Of a stretch of 64,000 bases of DNA, positions 17,446 to 26,596 are shown one piece after another. Position 1 is the stretch's first letter. Every line of letters starts with the position of its first letter. A program made the position numbers and the translations under genes. This DNA is from Sporosarcina trichiuri (GTDB lineage: Bacteria; Bacillota; Bacilli; Bacillales_A; Planococcaceae): positions 654,001 through 718,000 of the forward strand of contig NZ_CP129119.1 of NCBI RefSeq assembly GCF_030406775.1, read 5' to 3'. Below the pieces are notes generated by a model. The model searched no databases and was not told where the DNA came from. It worked only from the letters and a program-made list of their open reading frames with translations.

Positions 17446-18633
17446 GTGAAAGATACAGGTAATGGATCCACCTTACATAGGCTTGTGGAAATATTCTTCG
17501 TATCCCTTCGGCTCGGTCTGACTTCCTTCGGGGGTCCGATTGCGCACTTGGGTTATTTCCACAGCGAGTATATCGAAAAAAGAAAATGGATGGATGAAAA
17601 AGGATACGCCGACTTAGTGGCGCTGGCACAATTCCTGCCGGGTCCAGCGAGCAGCCAGGTCGGCATCGGCATCGGCGTCATGCGTGCAGGGATATCGGGC
17701 GGTCTGGCGGCATTCGTCGGCTTCACGCTTCCTTCTGCCGTGACACTCATCCTCTTCGCGCTGCTGGTGGACGTCTATGATGCTGGGGGCTCGGGGTGGC
17801 TGCATGGTTTGAAACTCGTAGCGGTTGCCGTTGTGGCACAAGCGGTTCTTCAGATGGGCCGTAAACTTGCTCCTGATCTGACCCGCAAGGCGTTTGTGCT
17901 GGCAGCTCTGTCCATGCTGCTCATTTGGCAGAATGCCTATATGCAGATCGCTGTCATCCTGGTCTCAGCCGCTGCGGGGCTGCTCGTATTCCGCAATCGG
18001 GAAGACACAGGGCCCCCGATTATGAAATTCCCGATCAGCCGGCGGTTCGGCGCAGTCTGCCTGTTCCTGTTCTTCGGACTGCTGGCATTGCTCCCTATAT
18101 TGAAAGAAGCGACCGGCTCCGCTGCTGTGTCGATGTTCGACAGCTTTTACAGGGCAGGATCCTTCGTGTTCGGCGGCGGCCATGTTGTGCTGCCGCTGCT
18201 GCAGCAGGAATTCGTCCCTGCCGGTTGGATCGGGGAACAGTCCTTCCTGGCGGGCTACGGCGCCGCCCAGGCCGTGCCGGGCCCGCTGTTCACCTTTGCT
18301 GCGTATTTGGGAGCGGTGATGGACGGCTGGCCGGGAGGTTTGCTTGCGACCGTCGCCATCTTCCTGCCTGCGTTCCTGCTTCTGTTCGGGACATTGCCGT
18401 TCTGGGACAGTCTCCGTGCACGCCCGGGCATACAAGGGGCTGTCATCGGAGTGAATGCGGCCGTTGTCGGCATTTTGCTCGCAGCCCTCTATCATCCTAT
18501 CTGGACAAGCTCGGTTGAGGCACCGGAGGATTTCGCGCTGGCGGCGGTGCTGTTCAGCCTGCTCGTGTTCTGGAAGTGGCCGCCCTGGATCGTCGTCGTG
18601 CTTGGTGCAGCCGGCGGTGTGCTGCTCGCCTGA
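17446..18633 (+). CDS. chrA: Chromate transporter ChrA, fused two-domain form
   Basis: The protein has 395 residues from GTG 17446, which has AAAGGAG upstream. It has two homologous CHR halves, each with the family motif: TSFGGPIAHLGYF and AQFLPGPASSQVG in the N-terminal half, and FVFGGGHVVLPLL with AQAVPGPLFTFAAYLG in the C-terminal half. It is a polytopic membrane protein with about ten to twelve helices. ChrA exports chromate and confers chromate resistance in several bacteria, while some members have other roles. It neighbours the arsenic resistance operon, making this a small metal-oxyanion defence region. Confidence 0.88.
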   Translation: MKDTGNGSTLHRLVEIFFVSLRLGLTSFGGPIAHLGYFHSEYIEKRKWMDEKGYADLVALAQFLPGPASSQVGIGIGVMRAGISGGLAAFVGFTLPSAVTLILFALLVDVYDAGGSGWLHGLKLVAVAVVAQAVLQMGRKLAPDLTRKAFVLAALSMLLIWQNAYMQIAVILVSAAAGLLVFRNREDTGPPIMKFPISRRFGAVCLFLFFGLLALLPILKEATGSAAVSMFDSFYRAGSFVFGGGHVVLPLLQQEFVPAGWIGEQSFLAGYGAAQAVPGPLFTFAAYLGAVMDGWPGGLLATVAIFLPAFLLLFGTLPFWDSLRARPGIQGAVIGVNAAVVGILLAALYHPIWTSSVEAPEDFALAAVLFSLLVFWKWPPWIVVVLGAAGGVLLA

Positions 18634-18673
18634 ACGGCCTGGTCATTGCAAGACGATCGATTTTCTGACATGG

Positions 18674-18708
18674 AAAAGCCGTGATTGCTGGACAATCACG
18701 GCTTTTTG
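18674..18708. terminator. Bidirectional terminator between chrA and arsC
   Basis: AAAAGCCGTGATTG pairs with CAATCACGGCTTTTT around a 5-nt loop. A-runs and T-runs on both sides serve the two converging units. Confidence 0.88.
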
Positions 18709-18721
18709 GCATGGGAAATGA

Positions 18722-19126
18722 TCAGTACCGTCCCTGTGCAAGGAACTGCTCGATCCGCTTCCGGATGTCGTCCCGGACTTGCTGGAACCTTTCCCAGGAG
18801 CCGCCTGCAGGATCCGGGAACGGCCAATGCTCCTTCGGGACTCCAGGCGGCATGACTGGGCAGTTCGCATCGGCATGATCGCACAAAGTGACGACCAGCG
18901 TGCTGCGGGCCAGCAAGGACGGGTCGATGACATCGGACGTCTGCCGGGATATGTCGATCCCGTCTTCCTTCATGACCGAGACAGCGTCAGCATTCACGCC
19001 GTGGGCTTCGATGCCTCCGGAGCGGACTTCCCATCCATTTCCTAAGATGTTCCTTGCATACCCTTCCGCCATCTGGCTGCGGCAGGCATTGCCTGTACAG
19101 ATGAAGTAGATCAATTTTCTTTCCAT
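18722..19126 (-). CDS. arsC: Arsenate reductase, thioredoxin-coupled (low-molecular-weight phosphatase fold)
   Basis: From ATG 19126 (GGAGGT eight bases upstream) the protein has 134 residues. It carries the P-loop C10-TGNAC-R16 and the redox relay cysteines C82 and C89. These are the same positions used by the Bacillus subtilis enzyme, in which C10, C82 and C89 reduce arsenate to arsenite at the expense of thioredoxin. It is the last gene of arsR-arsB-arsC. Confidence 0.95.
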   Translation of the reverse strand: MERKLIYFICTGNACRSQMAEGYARNILGNGWEVRSGGIEAHGVNADAVSVMKEDGIDISRQTSDVIDPSLLARSTLVVTLCDHADANCPVMPPGVPKEHWPFPDPAGGSWERFQQVRDDIRKRIEQFLAQGRY

Positions 19127-19186
19127 AGTCACATACCTCCATATAAGTTTCGATGATCGTCTGGTTGCGGCACAATTTCCCGCTGC

Positions 19187-20476
19187 TCAGTATGCAAGCA
19201 GGGAGACATACAGCGCGAGCAGAGTCACGAACAGGATCGGCAGAGTCAGCAGGATCCCTGTCTTGAAGTACGTCCCCCACGAAATACGGACGCCTTTCGT
19301 CTGCAGCACGTGCAGCCAGACGAGGGTGGCAAGGGAACCGATCGGCGTGATTTTCGGGCCGAGATCCGAGCCGATGATGTTGGCATAGACGAGCGCTTCC
19401 CGCATCGATCCAGCTGTATCGGTCTCCGCAATGGCGAGTGCGTTCACCATCACCGTCGGCATGTTGTTCATGACGGAGGAGAGGAAAGCGGCCAGGAATC
19501 CCATCCCGATCGTCGCAGCAAAGAATCCTCTCTCGGCTGTCCACTCGATAAGTCCTGCAAGTGCGTCTGTCAGTCCGGCATTGCCCAGGCCGTAGACGAC
19601 AACATACATGCCGATCGAAAAGACGACAATCGTCCAAGGGGCCCCTTTCACGACTGCCGCCGTGTCGACTGCCGGGCTGCTCCGGCTCAGCAGGAAGAAG
19701 AGCAGGGCGACGCCGCCGGCGATGAACGATACCGGAATGCCGAGGGGTCCGCTCAGAAAGTAGCCTGCCACGAGCACGGCGAGCACCGGCCAGGAAAGCC
19801 GGAACAGCCGCAAGTCGCGGATCGCTTCCCGCGGCACTTTCAGCATCTGCGCATCATATGTCCGCGGTATCGACTTGCGGAAATACAGCAGCAGGACCGT
19901 GATCGTCGCCATGAGTGAGAAAAGGTTGGGGATGATCATACGCAGTGCATACTCCCCGAACCCGATCGAGAAGAAATCGGCGGACACGATATTGACGAGG
20001 TTGCTGACGATGAACGGCAGCGACGTCGTATCGGCGATGAACCCGCTTGCCATGATGAACGGGAAGATCATCGTTTCACTGAATTTCAAGTGCCGCACCA
20101 TGGCCAGCACGATCGGCGTCAGGATCAGGGCAGCCCCGTCATTGGCGAACAAAGCGGCAACAGCAGCTCCGAGCAGACTGACGAGGATGAACATCTTGAC
20201 ACCATGGCCATTCGCGAGTCGCGCCATATGGAGCGCGGCCCACTCGAACAGGCCGATTTCATCCAGGATCAGGGAAATGAGGATGATCGCAACGAATGAG
20301 AGCGTTGCGTTCCAGGTGATTCCGATGACCGTCTGGACATCCGTCATGTCCACAACACCTGCCAGCAGCGCAGCGACCGCACCGGCTGCAGCCGGCCAGC
20401 CGATACTGAGCCCCTTCGGCTGCCAGATGACCAGAATCAGAGTGACGAGGAAGATGGCGGCCGCTACATACAGCAT
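19187..20476 (-). CDS. arsB: Arsenite efflux transporter ArsB
   Basis: This 429-residue protein of the ArsB/NhaD ion transporter superfamily has about twelve membrane helices. Typical family sequence is visible in [18 protein letters not shown] and [19 protein letters not shown], and in the second half [10 protein letters not shown] and [17 protein letters not shown]. It extrudes arsenite and antimonite from the cytosol. Its start overlaps the end of arsR by 13 bp and has CGGAGGTACC upstream, so the two are translationally coupled. Confidence 0.93.
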   Translation of the reverse strand: MLYVAAAIFLVTLILVIWQPKGLSIGWPAAAGAVAALLAGVVDMTDVQTVIGITWNATLSFVAIILISLILDEIGLFEWAALHMARLANGHGVKMFILVSLLGAAVAALFANDGAALILTPIVLAMVRHLKFSETMIFPFIMASGFIADTTSLPFIVSNLVNIVSADFFSIGFGEYALRMIIPNLFSLMATITVLLLYFRKSIPRTYDAQMLKVPREAIRDLRLFRLSWPVLAVLVAGYFLSGPLGIPVSFIAGGVALLFFLLSRSSPAVDTAAVVKGAPWTIVVFSIGMYVVVYGLGNAGLTDALAGLIEWTAERGFFAATIGMGFLAAFLSSVMNNMPTVMVNALAIAETDTAGSMREALVYANIIGSDLGPKITPIGSLATLVWLHVLQTKGVRISWGTYFKTGILLTLPILFVTLLALYVSLLAY

Positions 20477-20772
20477 GAGGTACCTCCGCAGTCACAGGAA
20501 TCCGGTCTCTCAAGGCCATCGATCAGCTGCCGGAACAATGGGGAGATGTCCTCCCGGATGCTGTAATGCCGCCACGTGCCGACACGCCGTTCCTGGATGA
20601 ACCCGGCATCCTTCAATTTCCTCAGATGCTGGCTGACTGCCGGCTGGGAGATCTGCAGGGCATCGGTAAGATCGCAGACGCACACTTCGCGATCTTTCAT
20701 GCAGGCCAGCAGCAGCAGACGTTTCGCATCCGCCAGTGCTTTCAGTTCCTTTTCCAATTGAATCAATTCCAT
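20464..20772 (-). CDS. arsR: ArsR family arsenic-responsive repressor
   Basis: This 102-residue winged-helix repressor has the alpha-3 metal site C31-V-C33 ([12 protein letters not shown]) characteristic of As(III)-sensing ArsR proteins. The recognition helix [15 protein letters not shown] follows. The C-terminal [10 protein letters not shown] adds more cysteines that could help bind arsenite. It should repress its own operon from the AT-rich repeats just upstream and be released by arsenite. Confidence 0.93.
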   Translation of the reverse strand: MELIQLEKELKALADAKRLLLLACMKDREVCVCDLTDALQISQPAVSQHLRKLKDAGFIQERRVGTWRHYSIREDISPLFRQLIDGLERPDSCDCGGTSCCM

Positions 20773-20784
20773 ATAAACAACTCC

Positions 20785-20810
20785 TTATATAATAGAACTC
20801 TTATATAATA
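20785..20810 (-). promoter_or_regulatory. ars operator/promoter candidate
   Basis: Two identical TTATATAATA elements (20785-20794 and 20801-20810) are spaced by 6 bp, and within them TATATAA and TTATATA form an inverted pair. Read on the minus strand the repeat also provides a TATAAT-like -10 directly upstream of arsR. Confidence 0.55.
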
Positions 20811-20883
20811 AGCTGTCTGACCTGCGGTGTAAAGCATGGATTGGCTGGAAAACGGGTACTCAGGCAATAAGTTTGTATAGTGT

Positions 20884-20907
20884 AATTAAATCGTGTACGA
20901 TTTAATT
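20884..20907. promoter_or_regulatory. 24-bp inverted repeat, probable OhrR-type operator
   Basis: AATTAAATCG and CGATTTAATT flank TGTA, giving 11-bp arms. It lies just upstream of a TATAAT at 20916-20921 and of the peroxidase gene, which is followed by an OhrR-like regulator gene. Autoregulation by that regulator is inferred. Confidence 0.65.
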
Positions 20908-20935
20908 GGCAACGATATAATAAGGAGGAATTCGG

Positions 20936-21412
20936 ATGACATCTCTATATGATTTCACAGTGACACAATCGAATGGGGAACCGCTGTCCTTGAAAGAGTA
21001 TGAAGGCAAGCCGCTGCTGATTGTGAACACGGCGAGCAAGTGTGGCTTCACGCCGCAGTTCGGCGGGCTGCAGTCCGTGTATGAAGAGTACAAAGACCAG
21101 GGGCTGACCGTCCTCGGCTTCCCATGCGACCAGTTCAACGACCAGGAATTCGATGACATCGACAAAACGACGGAATTCTGCCAAGTGAACTACGGCGTCA
21201 CGTTCCCGATGATGGCGAAGATAGACGTCAAAGGAGACAGCGCCGACCCGCTGTTCAAGTATCTGACAGCCGAGCAGAAAGGCCTGCTGTCCAAAGGCAT
21301 CAAATGGAACTTCACGAAATTCCTCGTCGACCGGAACGGACAGGTCGTCGATCGGTTCGCGCCGCAGACCTCCCCTGAAAAACTGAAAGGGGACATCGAG
21401 AAAGTATTATGA
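20936..21412 (+). CDS. bsaA: Glutathione peroxidase family thiol peroxidase
   Basis: The 158-residue protein has the peroxidatic C36 in NTASKCGFTPQ, the FPCDQFNDQE block with a second cysteine, and the WNFTKFLVDR motif. Cysteine-type members in Firmicutes reduce hydrogen peroxide and organic hydroperoxides with thioredoxin or bacillithiol instead of glutathione. ATG 20936 has AAGGAGGA upstream. The gene overlaps the next one by 4 bp (ATGA), so it is controlled together with the MarR-type regulator. Confidence 0.9.
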   Translation: MTSLYDFTVTQSNGEPLSLKEYEGKPLLIVNTASKCGFTPQFGGLQSVYEEYKDQGLTVLGFPCDQFNDQEFDDIDKTTEFCQVNYGVTFPMMAKIDVKGDSADPLFKYLTAEQKGLLSKGIKWNFTKFLVDRNGQVVDRFAPQTSPEKLKGDIEKVL

Positions 21413-21858
21413 TGGATGAGTTTTTCACGCTCGACAAGCAACTCTGCTTTGCGGTCCAGGAGACGGCAGGGGAGTTCAGCAGGCTGTACGCAGGGGCGCT
21501 GAAACAGTTCGGCCTCACGTACCCGCAGTATGTCGTCCTGCTTGCATTATGGGAGCGGGACGGACAGTCGATGAAGGAACTCGGGGAGCGCGTCAGTCTC
21601 GGCACCGGCACGCTGACGCCGATGGTTTCCCGGATGCAGGACAAAGGCTGGCTGCGCAAACAGCGGTCTTCGGAAGATGAACGCAAAGTGTTCGTGCAGC
21701 TAAACCAGAAGGCGATCGACGAAAAGCCGGCGATCATGCAACGTGTGTCTGAAGTGATCGAGCTGTGCAAGATCAGTGTACACGAATATGAAGAACTGAT
21801 GACGCGTCTGAATGACCTGCACGCCAAGCTGAAGAAGCAGTCTGAAGCGGCCGGCTGA
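21409..21858 (+). CDS. OhrR-like MarR family peroxide-sensing regulator
   Basis: The 149-residue winged-helix protein resembles OhrR: KQLCFAVQ places the sensing cysteine at C13 (C15 in B. subtilis OhrR), and LTYPQYVVLLALWE, GTGTLTPMVSRMQ and RSSEDERKVFVQL match the DNA-binding region and wing. Organic hydroperoxides oxidise the cysteine and release the repressor from DNA. Here the partner gene is a glutathione peroxidase homologue, in place of the usual ohr. Confidence 0.85.
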   Translation: MMDEFFTLDKQLCFAVQETAGEFSRLYAGALKQFGLTYPQYVVLLALWERDGQSMKELGERVSLGTGTLTPMVSRMQDKGWLRKQRSSEDERKVFVQLNQKAIDEKPAIMQRVSEVIELCKISVHEYEELMTRLNDLHAKLKKQSEAAG

Positions 21859-21862
21859 ATAC

Positions 21863-21905
21863 GAAAAGGCTGATTCCATGCAGTTATTGGAAACAGCCTT
21901 TTTCG
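21863..21905. terminator. Bidirectional terminator
   Basis: AAAAGGCTG-A-TTCC pairs with GGAA-A-CAGCCTTTT. It lies between the converging peroxidase operon and the 41-residue membrane protein gene. Confidence 0.8.
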
Positions 21906-21906
21906 T

Positions 21907-22032
21907 TTATGACAGTTCGTCAAGTGCCAGGAACAGGATGAAGACGAAGCCGGATAATAGCCAGAGGATCAGCAGACCGCAGATGAGAAAAAACAGCCGT
22001 TCAACCCACTTACTGCGAAACAAATTTTTCAT
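21907..22032 (-). CDS. 41-residue single-helix membrane protein, coupled to GNAT gene
   Basis: The start ATG at 22032 overlaps the TGA stop of the acetyltransferase gene (ATGA), the usual sign of translational coupling. The peptide has a basic N-terminus (MKNLFRSKWVERL), one long hydrophobic segment (about residues 13-36) and an acidic end, DELS. The frame runs exactly to the terminator. The family is unknown. Confidence 0.6.
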   Translation of the reverse strand: MKNLFRSKWVERLFFLICGLLILWLLSGFVFILFLALDELS

Positions 22033-22898
22033 GACAGCTCTTTCACCATGAATACTTGGGACAACGGCTGCCGTTCGAAGCCGTCTCTGATCAGCCGATC
22101 TGCGGCTGCTCCGTCACCATTCGGGAAATTGTACGTTTTGCGCATGACCGCCGTATCGTATTCCAGCGTATGGGGAAGCAGCAGGCGCAGTGCGTCTTCG
22201 CCGTCCGGATGCACTCCCTGATACAGCGTGATGCTTTTTGCCGGTTCCCCGAAAACGCCGTCTTTGCGGACAAGGCAGGCGGCTGCCGCTTTGCCGTTTT
22301 TCAGCAGCAGGACCGCTTCGCCGCGCGCGCGCGCAATGTCCGATGGATCGGTCTGCAGGGGGCCGACTGCCGGGAACAGCGAGCTTCCCGCGAGCCGGGC
22401 GGCGGGAATGCGGACGATTTCCGCGTCGCCGAGCTCGGGAAGCGTGTTCATCAGGATCCCGTCGGCCTGGAGGAACTGCAGGCGGTCCGTGATCCGGTAG
22501 CCGCACCGTTCATACAGCGCAATTGCGGCTTCGTTGCCGGAAATCGACTCGAGGGTGGCCACGCCTACATTCCTATCCGTCAGCAGCATTTCCGCCGCTT
22601 CCATCAGCGGCTGTCCGAGCTTCCGGCCGCGGTATTCGGGGACGATCCCGGTGCCTCCGTTCCAGGAGATCACCCTCCCGCCGGTCTCCCGGATCCCCTG
22701 CAGGACGATGCCGACAGGGACATCGCCGTCAAACGCAGCGATGGATACTTCCGGGGACAGGCCGTGCTGGCCGAACCGGCTGATGAACGCATCGAGGGTC
22801 AGGTGCATCGGCACGAGATAGCCTTCGAACGCTCGGTTGAAAAGTGCGTGTGCCGCTTCGAATGTCAGCGAAGACAGCGGTTCATATGTGATTTGCAT
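22029..22898 (-). CDS. GNAT family N-acetyltransferase
   Basis: The 289-residue protein has an N-terminal GNAT domain. The acetyl-CoA binding motif is GIVPEYRGRKLGQPLMEAA (about 88-106), followed by SGNEAAIALYERCGY (about 119-133). The C-terminal half resembles a degenerate second GNAT-like domain. A 41-residue membrane protein gene overlaps its stop codon. The substrate amine is unknown. Confidence 0.82.
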   Translation of the reverse strand: MQITYEPLSSLTFEAAHALFNRAFEGYLVPMHLTLDAFISRFGQHGLSPEVSIAAFDGDVPVGIVLQGIRETGGRVISWNGGTGIVPEYRGRKLGQPLMEAAEMLLTDRNVGVATLESISGNEAAIALYERCGYRITDRLQFLQADGILMNTLPELGDAEIVRIPAARLAGSSLFPAVGPLQTDPSDIARARGEAVLLLKNGKAAAACLVRKDGVFGEPAKSITLYQGVHPDGEDALRLLLPHTLEYDTAVMRKTYNFPNGDGAAADRLIRDGFERQPLSQVFMVKELS

Positions 22899-23032
22899 AT
22901 CAGATCTCCAATCTCAGGTCCGGCTATCGATGACAGGCCCTGTGGGTTTCTTGCTGTTCGCAGAGTTAAAGGTTTGCCGCAGCCGTCTCCAGACGAGCAG
23001 CACTGGCATGTTCTCGACTATTGCTAATCAGT

Positions 23033-24019
23033 TCAGCGGGAGGCAAAGCGATCTCCCTTGCGGCTGTCCCTTCTCCCGTTCTTCCTACTGTTGACATAGG
23101 CCCAAATGACAAATCCGCTGACGGCAAAGAGAGCAGCATACAGGAACATTTCCCATGTGAGCAGCATCTGCTGGATATCGGTGAGTGTTGTGCCGCGTAC
23201 ATGGATGTTATACGGATTGGATGTCTGGTATTCGATTGGCAGGCTGTCGCCGATCGAATAATTTCTGTACGTGTTCGGCGTGACGTCCTTGATGGCCAGG
23301 ATCGTCTCTCCGTCTTCATCGTCGAATACGATATTGAACCGATACGAGGAATCTTCATGCTTGCGGTAGGTGACATAGGAATCCTCATTGATGATCAGTG
23401 CCTCGGCACTGTTCTTGCCGGCTGGCAGGGCACTATGCACCAAGTTGGACAGGAACGGCAGTGTCACCAAGAGGAAGAAGGCGACACACCCCAGAGCAAG
23501 TCCCCAGCCGCTCCTCGTCCGTTTCGGTTTCTTCTTTTTCTTCCGACGCTCCCGTTTCTTTTTCACAGCCCGTTTATGGGAAGACCGCTGTTCGGCCTGA
23601 TCGATGGCCGGGATAGATAGAATGGTCGCAAATAGGCAGCACAGCGAGATGAAACCGAATATGAAAATACCGATCATGTAAAAGATGCTGTCGTAGACGA
23701 TGGTCCGGATAGTCGAGAAGCCGGTCGGTCCGGTCGCATAACCGCTCACCGGATCCCCAATGGACAGTTTTTCCATCTGACTTCTTGAAATCCGGTGCAG
23801 TTCCTCTGAAGGACTCCCATCGTCTTGCCGGATTTTCACGAAAAAGGCGGGCGGGCGCAGCAGGCTTTTCGTCCCGACCTTCGCAGCGACCGACGCTGTC
23901 GCGGGTTTGGCAGACGTCAGGTCATACTCCTCTAAATAAGAGCTGGTCAGCGCCCATGTCAGCAGGATGAAAAACAAGGTGCCTGCGGCCATTCCAGCGA
24001 ATTCTTTTACGGTCTCCAT
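23033..24019 (-). CDS. Membrane protein with duplicated DUF3592-like modules
   Basis: From ATG 24019 (GGGGAGCG upstream) the protein has 328 residues. A helix near 9-26 is followed by an extracytoplasmic beta domain (A-x-V-A-A-K then SIGDPVSGYA, about 40-95) and a second helix near 100-130. A strongly basic cytoplasmic stretch, KKKRERRKKKKKPKRTR, comes next, then another helix, a second similar beta domain (NYSIGDSLPIEYQTSNPYN) and a final helix. The repeated -IGD-x-(V/L)-x-x-x-Y motif suggests a DUF3592-type duplication. The function is unknown. Confidence 0.7.
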   Translation of the reverse strand: METVKEFAGMAAGTLFFILLTWALTSSYLEEYDLTSAKPATASVAAKVGTKSLLRPPAFFVKIRQDDGSPSEELHRISRSQMEKLSIGDPVSGYATGPTGFSTIRTIVYDSIFYMIGIFIFGFISLCCLFATILSIPAIDQAEQRSSHKRAVKKKRERRKKKKKPKRTRSGWGLALGCVAFFLLVTLPFLSNLVHSALPAGKNSAEALIINEDSYVTYRKHEDSSYRFNIVFDDEDGETILAIKDVTPNTYRNYSIGDSLPIEYQTSNPYNIHVRGTTLTDIQQMLLTWEMFLYAALFAVSGFVIWAYVNSRKNGRRDSRKGDRFASR

Positions 24020-24201
24020 TATCCACGCTCCCCGAAAGTCAATACTGCTATCATAGCGAAAAACAAGGTGAAAGAACAAGAGATTGCAAGGAATTGGCGG
24101 CTCTGCCGTTCATCCGCCTGCATGAATATATGAATTTTCCAACACCATCTGTAACGTTACTCCGCCTTACCCGTCTATGATTCCAAAGGGAGGAATGCAG
24201 T

Positions 24202-25356
24202 ATGGGCAGGAGGCCGTTTGCACTTTTCGCTGCTGTGTTGGTGACCGCAGGCGGTGGCACCGCATCATCCGATCCCCCGGCCGGGAACAAGTCAGCTCAC
24301 GGGGAGGAGTGGCCGATATTGGAGACTGCCGACGGCCGGGATATCATTGCAAAACTGGAACAGAAGGGGACCGAACCGTCAAAACGTCAGCAGGCAGTGA
24401 AAGATAATTTGGCGTACACCGATTTTCAAGAAGGGTACTTCGGCGAACAGACTGAAGAAGCGGAGCGTGACATGGAAATTCAGATTGTCGAAGGGCCAGC
24501 TGCCATAGAAGCGGTAGAAGCGGTGTATGGCATGGAAGGGTTCGATCGGCAAGGGATCCTGTTCTATGAGCTGGAAGCAGACGGAGCATCACTTCCCGGC
24601 GTCTGGATCGGCGTGAAAAAGCCTGATGATCGTCTGCAGCAGGTCCTCGACCGGCTCCAGAGGAAAGTGGATGCGGGCGAACTGCTCGCGGAACTGATCC
24701 ATTTCTACCGAAGTCCGCATACCCAGCAGGACCTGATTGCGCTGCAGGATCAGGTGAGTGCGGCGGTAAAGAAATTGTATGAGGGAAGCGGCTCCTACGC
24801 AGTGTCCGTGGATACAATCTCGGGTGATATTTCTGTCACGCACGATTTCCTGAAACGAACCGATATCGACGCACTCAAGAAACAATTCCAGGAGAAGCCA
24901 ATCCTGTTCCAGCAGGAAGGCAGCATGGCGCCTGAGCCCGGGCAGTCCGCCGTCATACTGCCGGATCATCCGGAAACGGAAACGCCGCAAGAAGAGGGCG
25001 GATTCGTTCTCGATACGGGAGATGGCGGGTTCCTGGTCGCAGGCGGTACCGAAGCCGCTGTCTCATATGCATTCGCGGAAGCTGACAGGCTGACGGCAGG
25101 GAGCCGTGTCACTGTCGATGCGACAGGTCCATTTGCGGAATCGTATCCGGCACAGGGACAGGCGAAATATGTAACCGTCCATCCGGATTATCGTCCAGCG
25201 GGTGCCGCGCTGTCCGAATCGCAGGTCTTCCGCATGGCGATCGAAGCGACGGATGAGCCGTTTTTGGTTGTCGAAACGGTCACCTATGATACAGAGAAGA
25301 AAACTTGGACAGTGAAGGAAGCAGAAGGGAACGAGCTGGTGTTCCAAGATCGGTAA
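24202..25356 (+). CDS. Exported protein with C-terminal DUF3221-like domain; lipobox cysteine missing
   Basis: The 384-residue protein starts with a signal-like peptide (GRRPFALFAAVLVTAGGGT). The end of the hydrophobic segment has the shape of a lipobox, but glycine codons stand where cysteine is expected. The last roughly 110 residues (GFVLDTGDGGFLVAGG through GPFAESYPAQGQAKYVTV) resemble DUF3221, with its conserved ESYP-x-Q motif. The central region is helical and unassigned. It appears to be a single-gene unit followed by a terminator. Confidence 0.65.
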   Translation: MGRRPFALFAAVLVTAGGGTASSDPPAGNKSAHGEEWPILETADGRDIIAKLEQKGTEPSKRQQAVKDNLAYTDFQEGYFGEQTEEAERDMEIQIVEGPAAIEAVEAVYGMEGFDRQGILFYELEADGASLPGVWIGVKKPDDRLQQVLDRLQRKVDAGELLAELIHFYRSPHTQQDLIALQDQVSAAVKKLYEGSGSYAVSVDTISGDISVTHDFLKRTDIDALKKQFQEKPILFQQEGSMAPEPGQSAVILPDHPETETPQEEGGFVLDTGDGGFLVAGGTEAAVSYAFAEADRLTAGSRVTVDATGPFAESYPAQGQAKYVTVHPDYRPAGAALSESQVFRMAIEATDEPFLVVETVTYDTEKKTWTVKEAEGNELVFQDR

Positions 25357-25393
25357 GGGGGCTTCATTATAATCAGCTGATAATGAAAAAAAT

Positions 25394-25428
25394 GAAAGGC
25401 AGCCTTCCCTGGGAAGACTGCCTCCTTA
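25394..25428. terminator. Terminator between converging genes
   Basis: AAAGGCAG-CCTTCCC pairs with GGGAAGA-CTGCCTCCTT, with A-runs and T-runs at the ends. Confidence 0.75.
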
Positions 25429-25435
25429 AGATTGT

Positions 25436-26479
25436 TCAGCCGGGCTGAACGGAACCGGCCGGTGATTCGGGATTATAATAGCGGTCCACCAAGTCGTAGA
25501 TTGTGACGAGTTCGTAAAGGATGATCAGTTCCGGCGGAAACTTTGTCGGGTGGATATAGTTATGCTTCGTCAGTTCTTCATTGTCCTCCCAGAACAGATC
25601 GGTGATCGCTTTCAACTGGGCGTTATGGCGCTCTGCGTCATACTCAGCTGCATGCTGCAGATCATCCGCAAGTGCTGCAACAGCGTCCATGATGACAGCC
25701 CGCTCGGCTTCCGTCCATGCCAGCGACCGGATCGGGACCTGCAGAAGGTTGCCGAGATGGTAATCGAGGTTGTGCAGGTAGAGCAGCTGACGCTCCGCCA
25801 GCAGCAGCTCATCCTTATCGCCGCCGATGAGAGGATGCAGGCTGGATTCGTCACGCTGATACCGGAGAAGGACTTCCGTTTTGCGGATATCCTGTGTGAG
25901 CTGATGAATCGGGATCCCATCCGCCTTCCGGTCTGCAGCGGCATCAAAAAGCACCGTCCGGAAGGTGTGCTCGAGAATCGAACCGGCACGGGCCCCGATT
26001 GTCTGGATATTCTTCGCAATATCCTGCCGGTAATCCGGGCGGAAGACGATCATGTTGACGAGGGTCGATACGGTCAGGCCGACCGTCGTCGTGCCCAGAC
26101 GGATGAAGAACGCAATCAGATAATTGCTGTGGATCACTTCCACCATGGCGACCGACGTCAGTGTCGCGACGAGCAATCCGGCATGCAGCTTCAATTTATA
26201 GCAGGTAAGAATGGTGAACACTGCAGCGAGTGTATAGGTGATCGGGGAATTACCGAACAGGGAGATGAAGAACACCGCATAGGCGGAGCCGATGGCGGAT
26301 GCCGGAAACCGGACGATCCCTTTTTTGATGGAATCACTCACGGTTGGCTCGATCGTGACGATGGCTGTGATGACCGCGAATACAGGCGGCCACCCGAACC
26401 AGTCACAGATGACACCTGTCAGAAAGATGGCGATTCCGGTCTTGACGATCCGGCTGCCGTGGAAATGGATGCTCCGCAT
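25436..26479 (-). CDS. Aromatic acid exporter family membrane protein (ArAE_1/UPF0421)
   Basis: The 347-residue protein has an N-terminal membrane half of about five to six helices (residues 10-150), typical of the FUSC/ArAE family: AIVTIEPTVSDSIKKGIVRF and TLVNMIVFRPDY. A long helical cytoplasmic domain of about 190 residues follows. Members are predicted to export aromatic carboxylic acids, although most Bacillales homologues are uncharacterised. The ribosome binding site is AAGGAGGACG. Confidence 0.8.
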   Translation of the reverse strand: MRSIHFHGSRIVKTGIAIFLTGVICDWFGWPPVFAVITAIVTIEPTVSDSIKKGIVRFPASAIGSAYAVFFISLFGNSPITYTLAAVFTILTCYKLKLHAGLLVATLTSVAMVEVIHSNYLIAFFIRLGTTTVGLTVSTLVNMIVFRPDYRQDIAKNIQTIGARAGSILEHTFRTVLFDAAADRKADGIPIHQLTQDIRKTEVLLRYQRDESSLHPLIGGDKDELLLAERQLLYLHNLDYHLGNLLQVPIRSLAWTEAERAVIMDAVAALADDLQHAAEYDAERHNAQLKAITDLFWEDNEELTKHNYIHPTKFPPELIILYELVTIYDLVDRYYNPESPAGSVQPG

Positions 26480-26596
26480 GAGTGACGTCCTCCTTAGAGG
26501 CTTAGTTTATCATAAAAAGGGAATCTGGAAAGGGACTCATGCATAGACGCGGACCGATGCAAAAATCCAATCCCCAGAAACCAGGAGGCATGCCGT

